Below are positions 9,148-17,660 of a stretch of 64,000 nt of DNA, piece after piece. Every line of letters begins with the position of its first letter. Position 1 is the first letter of the stretch. Made by a program: the position numbers and the translations under genes. Origin of the DNA: Verrucomicrobiales bacterium (GTDB taxonomy: Bacteria; Verrucomicrobiota; Verrucomicrobiia; Limisphaerales; J093); assembly GCA_015075445.1 (NCBI GenBank), contig JABTUJ010000024.1:78178-142177 (forward strand). The letters are read 5' to 3'. The notes beneath the pieces are model-generated. The model ran no database searches, was not told where the DNA came from, and worked only from the letters and a program-made list of their open reading frames with translations.

Positions 9148-9662
9148 TCCGAACTGAAGTATTTCGCGTACGCCGTGGACCCCCAGGGAAAGATCCAATG
9201 GAGTCGGCGGGCAGAGGTGGTGGACCAAGAGGGTCGGTTGGACGGGCTCTATGTGCTGGGGACCAACGCCTCGGCCGAACAGATTCCCAGTGCCGGGGTC
9301 TTGGGGCACTCCAAGAACCTGCTGGAGGTGGAGGACGCCTTCTGTCACTTGAAGTCGTATATGGACGTGCGGCCGGTGTTTCACTGGCGGCCGGACCGGG
9401 TGCGCAACCACGTGCGGATCTGCTTTCTGGCGTATTGGCTCAGGGCCAAGCTGGGGGTGCAGTGGCGGGCGAAGGACCAGAAGATCGAAGTGCATAACTT
9501 GCTGCGCCAGTTGCAGGCCATTCGCCTGGGGCAATTGGCCGTGGAGGGCAAGTGCCGCTCAAGACGGTGGTGACCGACGTGCCCAGCGAATTGAATGAGG
9601 TCTTGGACCGGTTGGGTCTGCTGCCGCTCTTCGCCTCGGCGCCCTCCTGGGCGCCCGCGTAG
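9148..9662 (+). pseudogene. Transposase remnant (C-terminal, IS1634-like)
   Basis: The frame opens with SELKYFAYAVDPQGK and carries the family's C-terminal signature: LDGLYVLGTN, then LEVEDAFCHLKSYMDVRP, VFHWRPDRVRNHVRICFLAY. A frame change near 9560 leads to VVTDVPSELNEVLDRLGLLP and a stop at 9662. Only the last third of a transposase is present, with no catalytic Asp residues. It is not a copy of the intact element next door, since the sequence differs throughout. Confidence 0.7.
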
Positions 9663-9675
9663 CAAGTAGTCTGCA

Positions 9676-9984
9676 GTGGTAGCCCTGCAACACAACGACT
9701 TCGACCGAACAGAAAGGGAAGTGAGGCTAATCCACACGAAGGCGGAGCAGTTGCGGATCACGCCCGAGCTGGTGCGCCGTCTCCACAAGCTATGCCAGCA
9801 GGGCATCGTCGGCGACTTCACGGTCAGTGAGTTGGAACGTTTCTGCCCCGGCATCAGCCGCGATCACCTGCGCCGGCTGCTCAAAGAAATGAAGGCAGCG
9901 GGACGGGTCACTTGTCTTGGTCGGGGGCCGGGCGCGAAGTGGCGAAAGGCGAAAGAGGGTCACAACCCAGAAAGAGGGTCATAA
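9676..9984 (+). CDS. Small winged-helix protein, perhaps a Fic C-terminal fragment
   Basis: 102 residues with a plausible winged-helix fold: ITPELVRRLHKLCQQG, FTVSELERFCPGISRDHLRR, then LLKEMKAAGRVTCLGRGPGA. This ending (R-C-x-G-R-G-P-G-A-x-W) is familiar from the C-terminal DNA-binding module that follows the Fic domain in some Fic-family proteins. The catalytic HPFxxGNG motif and the rest of the Fic fold are absent, and the upstream DNA is a transposase remnant, so this may be a truncated gene. It could also be a genuine small regulator. Confidence 0.45.
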   Translation: MVALQHNDFDRTEREVRLIHTKAEQLRITPELVRRLHKLCQQGIVGDFTVSELERFCPGISRDHLRRLLKEMKAAGRVTCLGRGPGAKWRKAKEGHNPERGS

Positions 9985-10259
9985 TAAGGGTCATCGCGAT
10001 TCCATGAGCGCCCACGCCTACACCGAAGACCAGCTTGTCGAACAGCCCGCCATCGGGTTGTTCGCGGAGCTTGGTTGGCAGGTGGCCGGGCCGCCGACGA
10101 CCGCGGGTGGAGTCGGCGAGCCGCGTGACGCGGGGTTGCTCGGGCGCGAGACCAAGGGCGAGGTGGTGCTTGTTCCCCGGTTGCGCGTGGCGTTGGAGAA
10201 GTTGAATCCCACGCTGCCGCCCGAAGCCATCGCCGCCGCCATTTCAGAATGTGCGGCTA

Positions 10260-10277
10260 TTTCACCGCGCGGTGAAA
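10260..10277. promoter_or_regulatory. Perfect 18-bp palindrome, probable AbiEi operator 1
   Basis: TTTCACCGC followed by GCGGTGAAA is a perfect inverted repeat 63 bp upstream of the AbiEi-like start codon. A related shorter palindrome, ATTTCAGCGAAAT, lies at 10284-10296. AbiEi antitoxins are known to repress their own operons by binding inverted repeats, so this is the likely autoregulatory site. Confidence 0.6.
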
Positions 10278-10328
10278 CTACCTATTTCAGCGAAATGGGT
10301 GGTTGCAGGATTTCAGTAATTATGCCAG

Positions 10329-10346
10329 TTTCACCGCACGATGAAA
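10329..10346. promoter_or_regulatory. Second, imperfect copy of the operator over the start codon
   Basis: TTTCACCGCACGATGAAA differs from the perfect site at 10260-10277 by two bases and covers the ATG (10341) of the AbiEi-like gene. Two sites about 70 bp apart suit cooperative autorepression. Confidence 0.55.
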
Positions 10347-11444
10347 ACGCGTGAAACACTGAAAGAGCGGGATTTTGAACCGCAATTCGAGGCTTTGTTA
10401 CGCGGATTGCTGGGGCGCGTGCCGTTCTTGAAGCTGGTTTCGCTCAAGAAGGATGCGAAGGTTTCGCCTCAGTCAAACGACCGGGCCGACCGGCTGGCGC
10501 AGGTGACGACAGGCGACCGGAAGTGGACGCTGGTGGTGGAGGAGAAGCGCTTGGGACAGCCGCGCGAGGTGCGGACGGCGGCGCTGCAACTGGAGCGCTA
10601 CCTGAAACACCTGCCGGCGGACGTCCCGCATTACGGGGTGCTGCTCGCGCCGTTCATCTCGGAAGAGTCGGCGAAGATTTGCGCGGAGGCGGGCATCGGC
10701 TACGCGGACCTGGCGGGCAATGCGCGTTTGTCGTTCGACCAGGTCTTCATCGAGACGCGTTCGCCGGAGAATCCATACCGGGAGAAGCGGGAGACGCGGT
10801 CGCTGTTTGCGCCGCGCGCGACGCGGGTGCTGCGGGTGCTGTTGCAGGGGCCGCTGCGGGCGTGGAAGGTCACGGAACTGGCGGAGTCCGCGCACGTGAG
10901 TCTCGGCTGGGTGAGCGCGGTGCGGCAACAGTTGCTGGCGCGGGAGTGGGCGGCGGAAGAGCCGGGCGGGCTGCGCGTGACGAAACCGACGGCGGTGCTG
11001 GAGGCGTGGGTGAAGGCGGACGATTGGGAAAAGCGGACGAGCACGCACGAGTATTCGGTGCTGATCAACGAGCCGCTGGAACTGGCGGAGAAATTGAAAG
11101 AGGCTCTGGCCGACGAGCCCCCGGTGTTCACCCAATGGTTTGCCGGCTGGCTGCGGCATCCCTACACGACGCCTGTGATTGTGACGGCCTACGTGAAGAA
11201 GTTCCCCGACGAGGCGCTCATCAAAGAGAAGCTGCTCGGCCGCCGCGTGACTGGCGGCGGCGGGAGGTTGCGGCTGGTGGTGCCGAAGGACGAAGGCGTC
11301 TTGCACCCGCAGCAAACGGCGCAGGGCTTCCCCCTGGTGTCGGACGTGCAGATTTATCTCGATTTGCAGCACGCCGGATTGCGCGCCGACGAACAGGCGG
11401 AGGAATTGAAGCACTGGCCGGACTTCGCGGGAGGGTGGGCATGA
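10341..11444 (+). CDS. AbiEi-family (type IV toxin-antitoxin) antitoxin/regulator
   Basis: 367 residues with two visible parts. The N-terminal about 130 residues look like a nuclease-like fold (WTLVVEEKRLGQPREV, AALQLERYL, HYGVLLAPFIS, GIGYADLAGNARL). The middle (about 150-215) is a winged helix (RATRVLRVLLQ, WKVTELAESAHVSLGWVSAV, LLAREWA). This arrangement matches the AbiEi_2-type transcriptional antitoxins. The C-terminal 130 residues probably contact the toxin or complete the fold. It is complete, and its stop overlaps the following ATG (11441) by 4 bp, as in two-gene toxin-antitoxin operons. The two palindromes upstream suggest autoregulation. The partner toxin is only a fragment. Confidence 0.75.
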   Translation: MKTRETLKERDFEPQFEALLRGLLGRVPFLKLVSLKKDAKVSPQSNDRADRLAQVTTGDRKWTLVVEEKRLGQPREVRTAALQLERYLKHLPADVPHYGVLLAPFISEESAKICAEAGIGYADLAGNARLSFDQVFIETRSPENPYREKRETRSLFAPRATRVLRVLLQGPLRAWKVTELAESAHVSLGWVSAVRQQLLAREWAAEEPGGLRVTKPTAVLEAWVKADDWEKRTSTHEYSVLINEPLELAEKLKEALADEPPVFTQWFAGWLRHPYTTPVIVTAYVKKFPDEALIKEKLLGRRVTGGGGRLRLVVPKDEGVLHPQQTAQGFPLVSDVQIYLDLQHAGLRADEQAEELKHWPDFAGGWA

Positions 11445-11758
11445 GCAAGCTGGTACTGAAGCTGAATGCGTTTGGCGGGCCGACCGGGCGGAGGTTGCCG
11501 AAAGATGCTTACGATGTGCTGCTTGCGGTCACGGGATTTGTGGACGGACCAGCGGCAGCCGTGGCGGCATTCCAGGCGGAAGCGAAAGCCGCCAACACAG
11601 GCTTCGACTTCGCCGTGAAGTCGCTGCAAAACGATTTCACCGATCCCGGACAAGACGGGCCAACCCGCGCTGCGGAGTTTCATCCGGGCAATGCCGGCAA
11701 CCGCGACCGAGTTCGCGAGGATCTTGCGACGGTCGGGAGGATGCTTCTCGGAATCTGA
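11441..11758 (+). pseudogene. Truncated nucleotidyltransferase-like toxin (AbiEii-type) partner
   Basis: 105 residues: MSKLVLKLNAFGG, RRLPKDAYDVLLAVTGFVDG, AAVAAFQAEAKAANTGFDFA, DPGQDGPTRAAEF. K-D-A-Y-D followed by a helix and a D-P-x-x-D-G-P motif is the C-terminal half of nucleotidyltransferase toxins that accompany AbiEi-type antitoxins. The catalytic N-terminal half, with the GSx(n)DxD nucleotide-binding motif, is missing, so the protein should be inactive. The coupled ATG (ATGA overlap with the antitoxin) is retained, which points to an internal deletion that kept the start codon. A neighbouring frame covers the same bases but has no similarity to anything. Confidence 0.65.
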
Positions 11759-11763
11759 ACGCC

Positions 11764-13497
11764 ATGCCCCACGCCTACACCGAAGACCAACTCGTCGAAC
11801 AACCTGCCATCGAGCTGTTCGCCGAGCTGGGTTGGCAGGTGGCCGGGCCGCCGACGACGGCCGGTGGCGTCGGCGAGCCGCGTGACGCGGGGTTGCTCGG
11901 GCGCGAAACCAAGGGCGAGGTGGTGCTGGTTCCCCGGTTGCGGGCAGCGTTGGCGAAGCTCAATCCCACGTTGCCGCCCGAGGCCATCGCCGCCGCCATG
12001 GATGAACTGACCCGCGACCGTTCATCCATGTTGCTCGAACAGGCGAACCGCGAGGTGTATCGGCTGCTCAAAGAGGGCATCCCGGTTTCGGTCGCGGACA
12101 TCGATGATGCGACACCTCCCCCCGCCGGGCTCCCCGGTCGAGGCGGCGAGAGTCGAATCACCTCATCCGGCCTCCGGCCACCTTCTCTCCAGCGCCGAGA
12201 GGGGCGGGGCGGGCAGAAGACGGTGAGAGTGCGCGTCATTGATTGGGAGCAGCCAGCGGACGATGATTTCCTCCTGGTTCGCCAGTTGGGCGTCACGGGC
12301 GCGCTCTACACCTGCCGCCCGGACTTGGTCGGCTTCGTCAACGGCCTGCCGCTGGTGGTCATTGAATTCAAGAAGCCTGGCGTGCCGGCGCGCGCGGCGT
12401 TCGACGAAAACCTGTCGAGCTACAAGCATCCGCAGAACGGCATCCCGGCGTTGTTCGTGTTCAACGCGCTGCTCATCGCCTCGAACGGCACGGACAGCCG
12501 CGTGGGCTCGCTCACAGCGGATTGGGAGCGGTTCTTCGAGTGGAAACGCATCGAGCGCGAGGACGAGCCGCGCCGGGTGTCGCTGGAGGTGATGATTCGC
12601 GGCACTTGCGACCGGACGCGTCTGCTCGACCTGGTGGAGAACTTCACGCTGTTCTCGCCGGACGCGTCTCGCCGGGAGTTCCTTGGCCAGGCCCGGCTGG
12701 TCCGGACGCTCTACGACGCGGTGAAGCCCGACCCGGCGGCGCTGGAGTTTGCTGGTCGAGTCGGCTGTCTGACGGCGGTGGCCGATGCCCTCCGCGCCAA
12801 GCTCAACCCGGACGCGGCGGACATCACCGCGGTCATGGGCGACATCGCCGCCTTGCTCGACGCTTCGATTACGGGCGTGGGGATGCCGGGCAAGGCCGCG
12901 CCGGTCATGGACCTTTCCCGGATAGACTTCGAGGCGCTGCGCAGGCGTTTCAGGGAGTCCAGGCACCAGAACACCGACCTCGAAGTCCTCAAGGCGGCGA
13001 TCCGTGCCCAGTTGGAGAAGCTGATCCGCCTGAATCGGACGCGGGCGGACTTCGCCCAGAGGTTTGAGGAGCTGATCGAGTCCTACAACGCCGGCAGCCG
13101 GAACATCGAGGCGCTGTTCCAGGAACTCCTGAAGCTAAGCCGGGAATTGAGTGCGGAGCAGCAGCGCCATGTCCGGGAGAACCTGACCGAGGAGGAGCTG
13201 GTCGTCTTCGACATCCTCACGCGTCCGGCGCCCGAACTCAGCTCAGAGGAGCGCGCCGAGGTCAAGAAGGTCACCCGGGAGCTGTTGGGCCGGATCAAGA
13301 CGTTGCTGGTGATCAACTGGCGGCAGAAGGCGAGCGCCCGCTCCCAGGTCAAGCTGGCCATCGAGGACGTGCTGGACACCGGGTTGCCGCGGGCTTACTC
13401 GCCCGAGGTCTACAGGCACAAGTGCGGTGCGGTCTTCGAGCATTTCTACGAGAGCTACCCGGAGCGCGATGCCGGCGTTTACGGTGCGGCGGCGTGA
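11764..13497 (+). pseudogene. hsdR: Type I restriction endonuclease subunit R lacking the helicase motor
   Basis: The open frame encodes 577 residues where about 1000 are usual. The N-terminal nuclease domain is present, with CRPDLVGFVNGLPLVVIEFK giving the D...ExK residues near 200-230, followed by YKHPQNGIPALFVFNALLIAS. After VENFTLFSPDA (about residue 300) the sequence jumps straight to ARLVRTLYDAVKPDPAALEF and the C-terminal helical region (SRIDFEALRRRF, FEELIESYNAG, VFEHFYESY). The two RecA-like helicase domains with Walker A and B motifs are absent. The protein could not translocate DNA, so it is scored as a pseudogene although the frame is open. No hsdM or hsdS is in the window. Confidence 0.8.
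12106..12222 (+). repeat. Hairpin repeat inserted in frame within hsdR
   Basis: Between ADIDDAT and KTVRVRVIDW the hsdR frame carries about 39 foreign residues rich in P, G and R. The DNA contains GGCCTCCGGCC, a hairpin, flanked by CCTCATCC and CACCTTCTCTCC, a pattern common to small dispersed repeats in many bacterial genomes. It adds a multiple of three bases and no stop, so the frame survives. Confidence 0.55.
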
Positions 13498-13534
13498 CGG
13501 CGTGAGAGCGGCTGTACCGCTTCCTCCAAAACGG

Positions 13535-14448
13535 GTGAAGCCGGCGCAGATCGAGGGTCTGGTTGAAGTTCACCTGCAGGCGCCGGCGGGCCATCTCCTC
13601 GAGCAACGCCGGGCCATCCGCGTGGGCCAGCAGGTTGTCGTCGAGCAGGATCAGCTTCTTCCGGCCCTGCAACAGCGTGTCCAAATGCAGAAGGGACAAT
13701 GCTGCGGACAGCCCCGCGTCAGGAAACCGATGGCCCGGTCGCCAAGCTCCGGGTACAGCGAGTAGTCGGCAGCCAGCCCCTCGACCGCGATCGCCAGGCG
13801 CAGATCCAGATCCACGCCGGAACCGCCCAGCACCAGCGTGTCGCCGTACCGACGGCGCAGGATCTGGACGCGCTTTGCCGAGCCCGACGTGTTGAACACG
13901 CAACTGGCCAGGGTCGTTCCGGCCATGGGTAGCGATTGCACGCCGCGCGCCAGGACCACCCGACGCCCCCGAGCCTTGAAACTCCGGCTCAGTTTCATCA
14001 AGGCCAGGTTGGGCAGCGTGCTGTCCACGTCGACCAGCAGCACGGTCGCCGGCGCCAAACGGCGGACCCGGCACGGACGCAGGCGAGGTTGGGCCTCGGG
14101 AACCGGCAGGCGCTTGCGCAGAAGCCCCGTCGGGAACTGCCGACGACCCGACGCCGAAAGCGTGACAAGGAACTGGAGTTTGGGGAACCGCGCGTCCAGC
14201 AATTCGAGAAACTGGTTCAGGCGGGGGCCTGCGCACCACGCGTCGGCCCCCGCCAGCCATACCACGCCCGGCTGCGCGAGGGGGTCTGGATCGGCCAAGT
14301 GCTCGGCGGCATCGTAAACGTGCCGGGCAACATCCAGCAGCACGACTGCGGGTGTCCGCCGTGTTGCCGGCTCGGCGTGCCAGCGCTTCGCGAACTCATC
14401 GGGACACGCCAGGAGGTCGGCCACGTCCCAGCCGAGCCACGCTGACAA
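13535..14448 (-). pseudogene. Radical SAM (B12-binding type) protein, frameshifted and truncated
   Basis: Starts at 14448. A Rossmann-like region (APATVLLVDVDSTLPNLALM, LARGVQSLPMAG, FNTSGSAKRVQILRR, DTLVLGGSGVDL) precedes the cluster motif RGCPQHCPFCI, a CxxxCxxC that would bind [4Fe-4S]. The frame changes just after the motif. The continuation (RKKLILLDDNLLAHADG, LLEEMARRRLQVNFNQTLDL) is read in another frame and stops making sense at about 13540, near the hsdR 3' end on the other strand. About a third of the protein is missing. Related proteins bind cobalamin-like or metal cofactors; the substrate cannot be told. Confidence 0.65.
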
Positions 14449-14981
14449 GTCCGCACTCAGTCGCGCGAGCAGTGCGCGCGCACGCCCCGCCCGATAGCAG
14501 CTCTTGCGACGGAGGCGGATCCAGGAACGCCAGGGGATCCGTCACGCGGGCTGCGGCATCGAACAAACCGGCGCAGCGCCTCAGCCGTTGGTCCAGGTAG
14601 ATGTCGAATTGGTCGGTGCCGACGTGCGGGATCACCCGGCGACCGTAGCCGACAACCAGCATCGGGCCAGAAGTGCCAACCCGACCCTTGGCGCACCGGG
14701 CTGTGGGGCGTCCGTTCCTGCGGGGCGTGCCGGATGAGCACGAATTCCAGATGGGCGGGAAGCGCCCGCTGCTCGACCAACTCTCCCTTGACCCGGCAGG
14801 CCAGAAAGGGCATTTGCCGTCGTCCGAGACCCGCCAGCGCCACGCAACGCAGGAGCGCGTGCGACGCTTCCGTCGCGTCCAGCACCGTCCACTTCCGGAT
14901 CGCGTCTTGCCCGACGCGGAACCCGTGTTTGCAGGGCTCCAGATGGCGGACGTTTTCCGCTCGAAGGCACTCGAAGTACAT
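14396..14981 (-). pseudogene. Unknown protein, frameshifted, upstream of the radical SAM gene
   Basis: The first part, from MYFECLRAENVRHLEPCKHG at 14981, runs to about 14710. Similar-quality coding sense then continues in another frame (GPMLVVGYGRRVIPHVGTDQ, FDIYLDQRLRRCAGLFDAAA, DPLAFLDPPPSQELL) to a stop at 14396, overlapping the next gene. I do not recognise the family. The overlap and shared strand suggest a two-gene operon with the radical SAM gene, and both carry a frame break. Confidence 0.4.
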
Positions 14982-15099
14982 ACCCGGCGCGGAACATGAC
15001 TGATCACGCTTCACTCCGCCACGGTGCCAAGACAGGCGGTCGGCACCGGACTACGGCCGGCCCTCGCGCCTGCCCCACCCCACGGACATCCGGGCTGAC

Positions 15100-16419
15100 A
15101 TGCGCTTCCTTCCCCGCCACCATCCCTCCATGTCCAGGCCACACGCTTCTTGCTCTCCCCCGCCCTGGCGGTTGCCGGCGCCGTCCCCCGCCTTGCTCCG
15201 CTATCTCGCCGCGGTCCTTACGGTTCCGGCTTGGCTGGTTCTCGGCAAGGAGGCCCCCGCGAGCTCAACAGCGCCGCCCCTCGAGTACATCGACACCAGC
15301 TTCGAAAACGCCTCGCCGCTCTGGTACGAGCCCGCGCCCGATGGCTCAATTCGGGTCCATCTCCTCTACGATCACGAACGCGCCTCCCCCAACCGCGCGG
15401 CCGGGCACATTCACTTCCGCCTGCACGCCCCTCCCGGCACCCGCCTCACCCTCGAGTTCAAGAACCTCGACAACGTCTGGAACGGCCGCCCCGGCTCGGT
15501 CGCGCCCGAACTGCAAGCCGTGGTTGTCTCCGAGGACGGGCTCCACTGGCAGCCCCAGCTCACCGAGAGTCTTCCCGGCAACCGCGTCCGGCTCGGCGTC
15601 ACCATGCCCGGCCCGCAGCTCTACGTCGCGCGCGTCGAACCCTACCGCCTCTCGGACTTCGACCGTCTGCTGACCCGCTGCCGCACTCATCCGCTGGTCC
15701 ACGTCACCCGCATCGGTGACTCCCTCCAGGGACGGCCGTTGGAGCTTCTTCGCGTCGGCCGCCCTGAAGCGCCCGGACGCGTCTTCCTTCGCGCCCGCGC
15801 CCACCCCTGGGAGGCGGGGGGCAACTGGGTGATCGAGGGCCTGCTGGATCGCTTGCTGGAAGACAGTCCCGAAGCCCGCCGCTTTCTGGCGCGGTACGTC
15901 GTCTACACCCTCCCCCTGGCCAACCCCGACGGCGTGGCGCGCGGCCTGACCCGCTTCAACCTCGCCGGCCGGGATCTCAACCGCGACTGGGACCGGCCTG
16001 CCGACCCGAAACTTGCGCCCGAGAATGCCGCCCTTGAGGCCTGGCTCGAAGGGATGAGGGCGATCGGCCAGGCGCCCCACCTCGCCCTCGATCTGCACAA
16101 CGACGGCGGGGGGCGCCTTCATCTCAGCCGCCCACCGATCCTCACGCTCGACCGGCACCTTGCCCGCATGGCCACTTTCGAGACTCTCCTGCGCCAGCAC
16201 ACCTGGTTCACCGAAGGTTCCACCGGCGGCAGCTACCGAAACGCAGGCACCCTGGGTGACGGCTGGCTTGAACGTTTCGGCATCGATGCGGCCGTCCTCG
16301 AACTCCATTGTCACTGGATCGCCGGCGTTGCCGAACACCCCACCGCCCCCCATTGGCGAGCCTTTGGCGCGGGCCTCGCCCAGGTCTTCTACGACTACTT
16401 TGAACGCGTGACTCCCTGA
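15100..16419 (+). CDS. Secreted M14-family zinc carboxypeptidase-like protein
   Basis: 439 residues. A signal-like hydrophobic segment (LLRYLAAVLTVPAWLVLG) ends near residue 50; an alternative start at 15130 removes ten residues. A beta-rich domain (about 60-180) precedes the M14 domain. Zinc ligands are H and E in RARAHPWEAGGNW (HPWE) and the later H in LALDLHNDGG. The NRDW of NLAGRDLNRDW corresponds to the substrate-binding Asn/Arg region, and the E of AVLELHCHW is the likely catalytic Glu. It probably trims peptides or cell-wall peptides in the periplasm. It is followed by an unrelated oxidoreductase gene 122 bp away. Confidence 0.8.
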   Translation: MRFLPRHHPSMSRPHASCSPPPWRLPAPSPALLRYLAAVLTVPAWLVLGKEAPASSTAPPLEYIDTSFENASPLWYEPAPDGSIRVHLLYDHERASPNRAAGHIHFRLHAPPGTRLTLEFKNLDNVWNGRPGSVAPELQAVVVSEDGLHWQPQLTESLPGNRVRLGVTMPGPQLYVARVEPYRLSDFDRLLTRCRTHPLVHVTRIGDSLQGRPLELLRVGRPEAPGRVFLRARAHPWEAGGNWVIEGLLDRLLEDSPEARRFLARYVVYTLPLANPDGVARGLTRFNLAGRDLNRDWDRPADPKLAPENAALEAWLEGMRAIGQAPHLALDLHNDGGGRLHLSRPPILTLDRHLARMATFETLLRQHTWFTEGSTGGSYRNAGTLGDGWLERFGIDAAVLELHCHWIAGVAEHPTAPHWRAFGAGLAQVFYDYFERVTP

Positions 16420-16541
16420 GCTGCCGGTCCACCTATGAATCACCAATGGTTTTGCCATCCGCCTGGGTTTCGGCTATCCACCGCGGCGGACACACTCAAA
16501 ACGCGAAAGCCTCTCCAGCCAGCGCCGCCACCCCCTTCACC

Positions 16542-17657
16542 ATGAGCTCCACCGGTCGCGTCAAAGTCGGGATCATCGGGTCCCGGTTCGAAGCCGACAT
16601 CCACGCCGAGTCGTTCCGGATCCTGCCGGACGAGGCCGAGGTCGTCGCGGTCGCCTCCCCCACCCCGGGCAACGCCGAGCGGTTCGCCCGCAAGCATCAC
16701 CTGCCCCGCTTCTTCACGGATTACCGCCAGATGCTCGCGGAACCGGACATCGAGATGGTCACCATCGCCGCGCCCAACGCGCTCCACGCGCCCATGACCC
16801 TCGCCGCCGCCCGGGCCGGCAAGCACATCGTCTGTGAGAAGCCCCTCTGCCTGACGCTCGAGGAAGCCGACGAGATGATCGACGTCTGCCGGCGCCAGGG
16901 CGTGCTGCTGATGTACGCCGAGGAACTCTTCTTCACGCCAAAGTACGTCAAGGCCAAGCAAATGGCCGACGAAGGCGCCTTCGGCAAGTTGTACCTCGTC
17001 AAGCAGAGCGAAAAGCACTTCGGCCCGCACGCCCCCTGGTTCTGGGACGTCCAGCGCTCCGGCGGCGGCGTCTTCATGGACATGGGCTGCCATGGCATCG
17101 CCTTCTGCTACTGGTTCCTCGGCCGCCCCAAGATCACCGGGGTCCTCGCCCACATGGGGACCTATGTGCATGCCGACAAGACCCAGGGCGAGGATGACTC
17201 CGTCTGCATCCTCGAGTTCGCCAACGGCGCCAAGGGCATCGTGGAGAACAGTTGGGCCCGCCGCGGCGGCATGGAGGATCGCGTCGAAGTCTATGGCGAA
17301 GGCGGCCTCACCTATGCCGATCTCCACATGGGCAACGCCCTGCCTACCTTCAGCGAATACGGCTACGGTTACGCCGTCGAAAAGGCCCCCTCGACCCGCG
17401 GCTGGAGCCACCCCGTCTTCGAGGAGTTGTGGAACTACGGATTCCCCCAGGAAATGCACCACTTCGCCCGCTGCGTTCGCGGCAAGGACACCCCGCAAGC
17501 CACGGGTGAGGATGGTCGGGTCGTCCAGGAAGCCCTCCTCGCCGGCTATCAGTCCGCCGGTCTCGGCGCCCGCGTCCCTCTCCCCTTCCGGCCCGCGGGC
17601 GTCGCGCGCCCGATCGACCTCTGGCTCCGCCAGCGCCAAACGCCTCCGTCTTCGTGA
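16542..17657 (+). CDS. Gfo/Idh/MocA-family oxidoreductase
   Basis: 371 residues from the ATG at 16542 (MSSTGRVKVGIIG). The frame extends to 16446, but those 32 residues do not fit the family. The N-terminal Rossmann fold has VGIIGSRFEADIHAESFR and the NAD-binding turn, then MVTIAAPNALHAPMTLAAAR. The EKP motif of the family is seen in IVCEKPLCL (Lys near residue 98). The C-terminal domain has GGVFMDMGCHGIAFCYWF, with D and H in the usual active-site positions, and a hydrophobic core. No Tat or Sec signal, so it is cytoplasmic. The sugar or inositol substrate cannot be assigned. Confidence 0.85.
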   Translation: MSSTGRVKVGIIGSRFEADIHAESFRILPDEAEVVAVASPTPGNAERFARKHHLPRFFTDYRQMLAEPDIEMVTIAAPNALHAPMTLAAARAGKHIVCEKPLCLTLEEADEMIDVCRRQGVLLMYAEELFFTPKYVKAKQMADEGAFGKLYLVKQSEKHFGPHAPWFWDVQRSGGGVFMDMGCHGIAFCYWFLGRPKITGVLAHMGTYVHADKTQGEDDSVCILEFANGAKGIVENSWARRGGMEDRVEVYGEGGLTYADLHMGNALPTFSEYGYGYAVEKAPSTRGWSHPVFEELWNYGFPQEMHHFARCVRGKDTPQATGEDGRVVQEALLAGYQSAGLGARVPLPFRPAGVARPIDLWLRQRQTPPSS

Positions 17658-17660
17658 AAC

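Larger units (their letters stand above)
10004..10354 (+). pseudogene. Duplicated 5' end of hsdR, disrupted
   Basis: From the ATG at 10004 to about 10242 the sequence repeats the first 79 codons of the hsdR gene at 11764, with roughly 90% identical bases by eye. It shares YTEDQLVEQPAI, FAELGWQVAGPPTTAGGVGE and LNPTLPPEAIAAA. The homology breaks exactly after GCCGCCGCCAT. The frame then runs on through the AbiEi operator region to a stop at 10354 (ending SPHDENA) with no similarity. The fragment and the full copy form a direct repeat of about 240 bp flanking the antitoxin cassette. Confidence 0.85.

Noticed and set aside
16446..16541. Upstream extension of the first Gfo/Idh/MocA gene
   Set aside because: The 32 extra residues do not match the family start or form a signal peptide; the ATG at 16542 fits the Rossmann fold.
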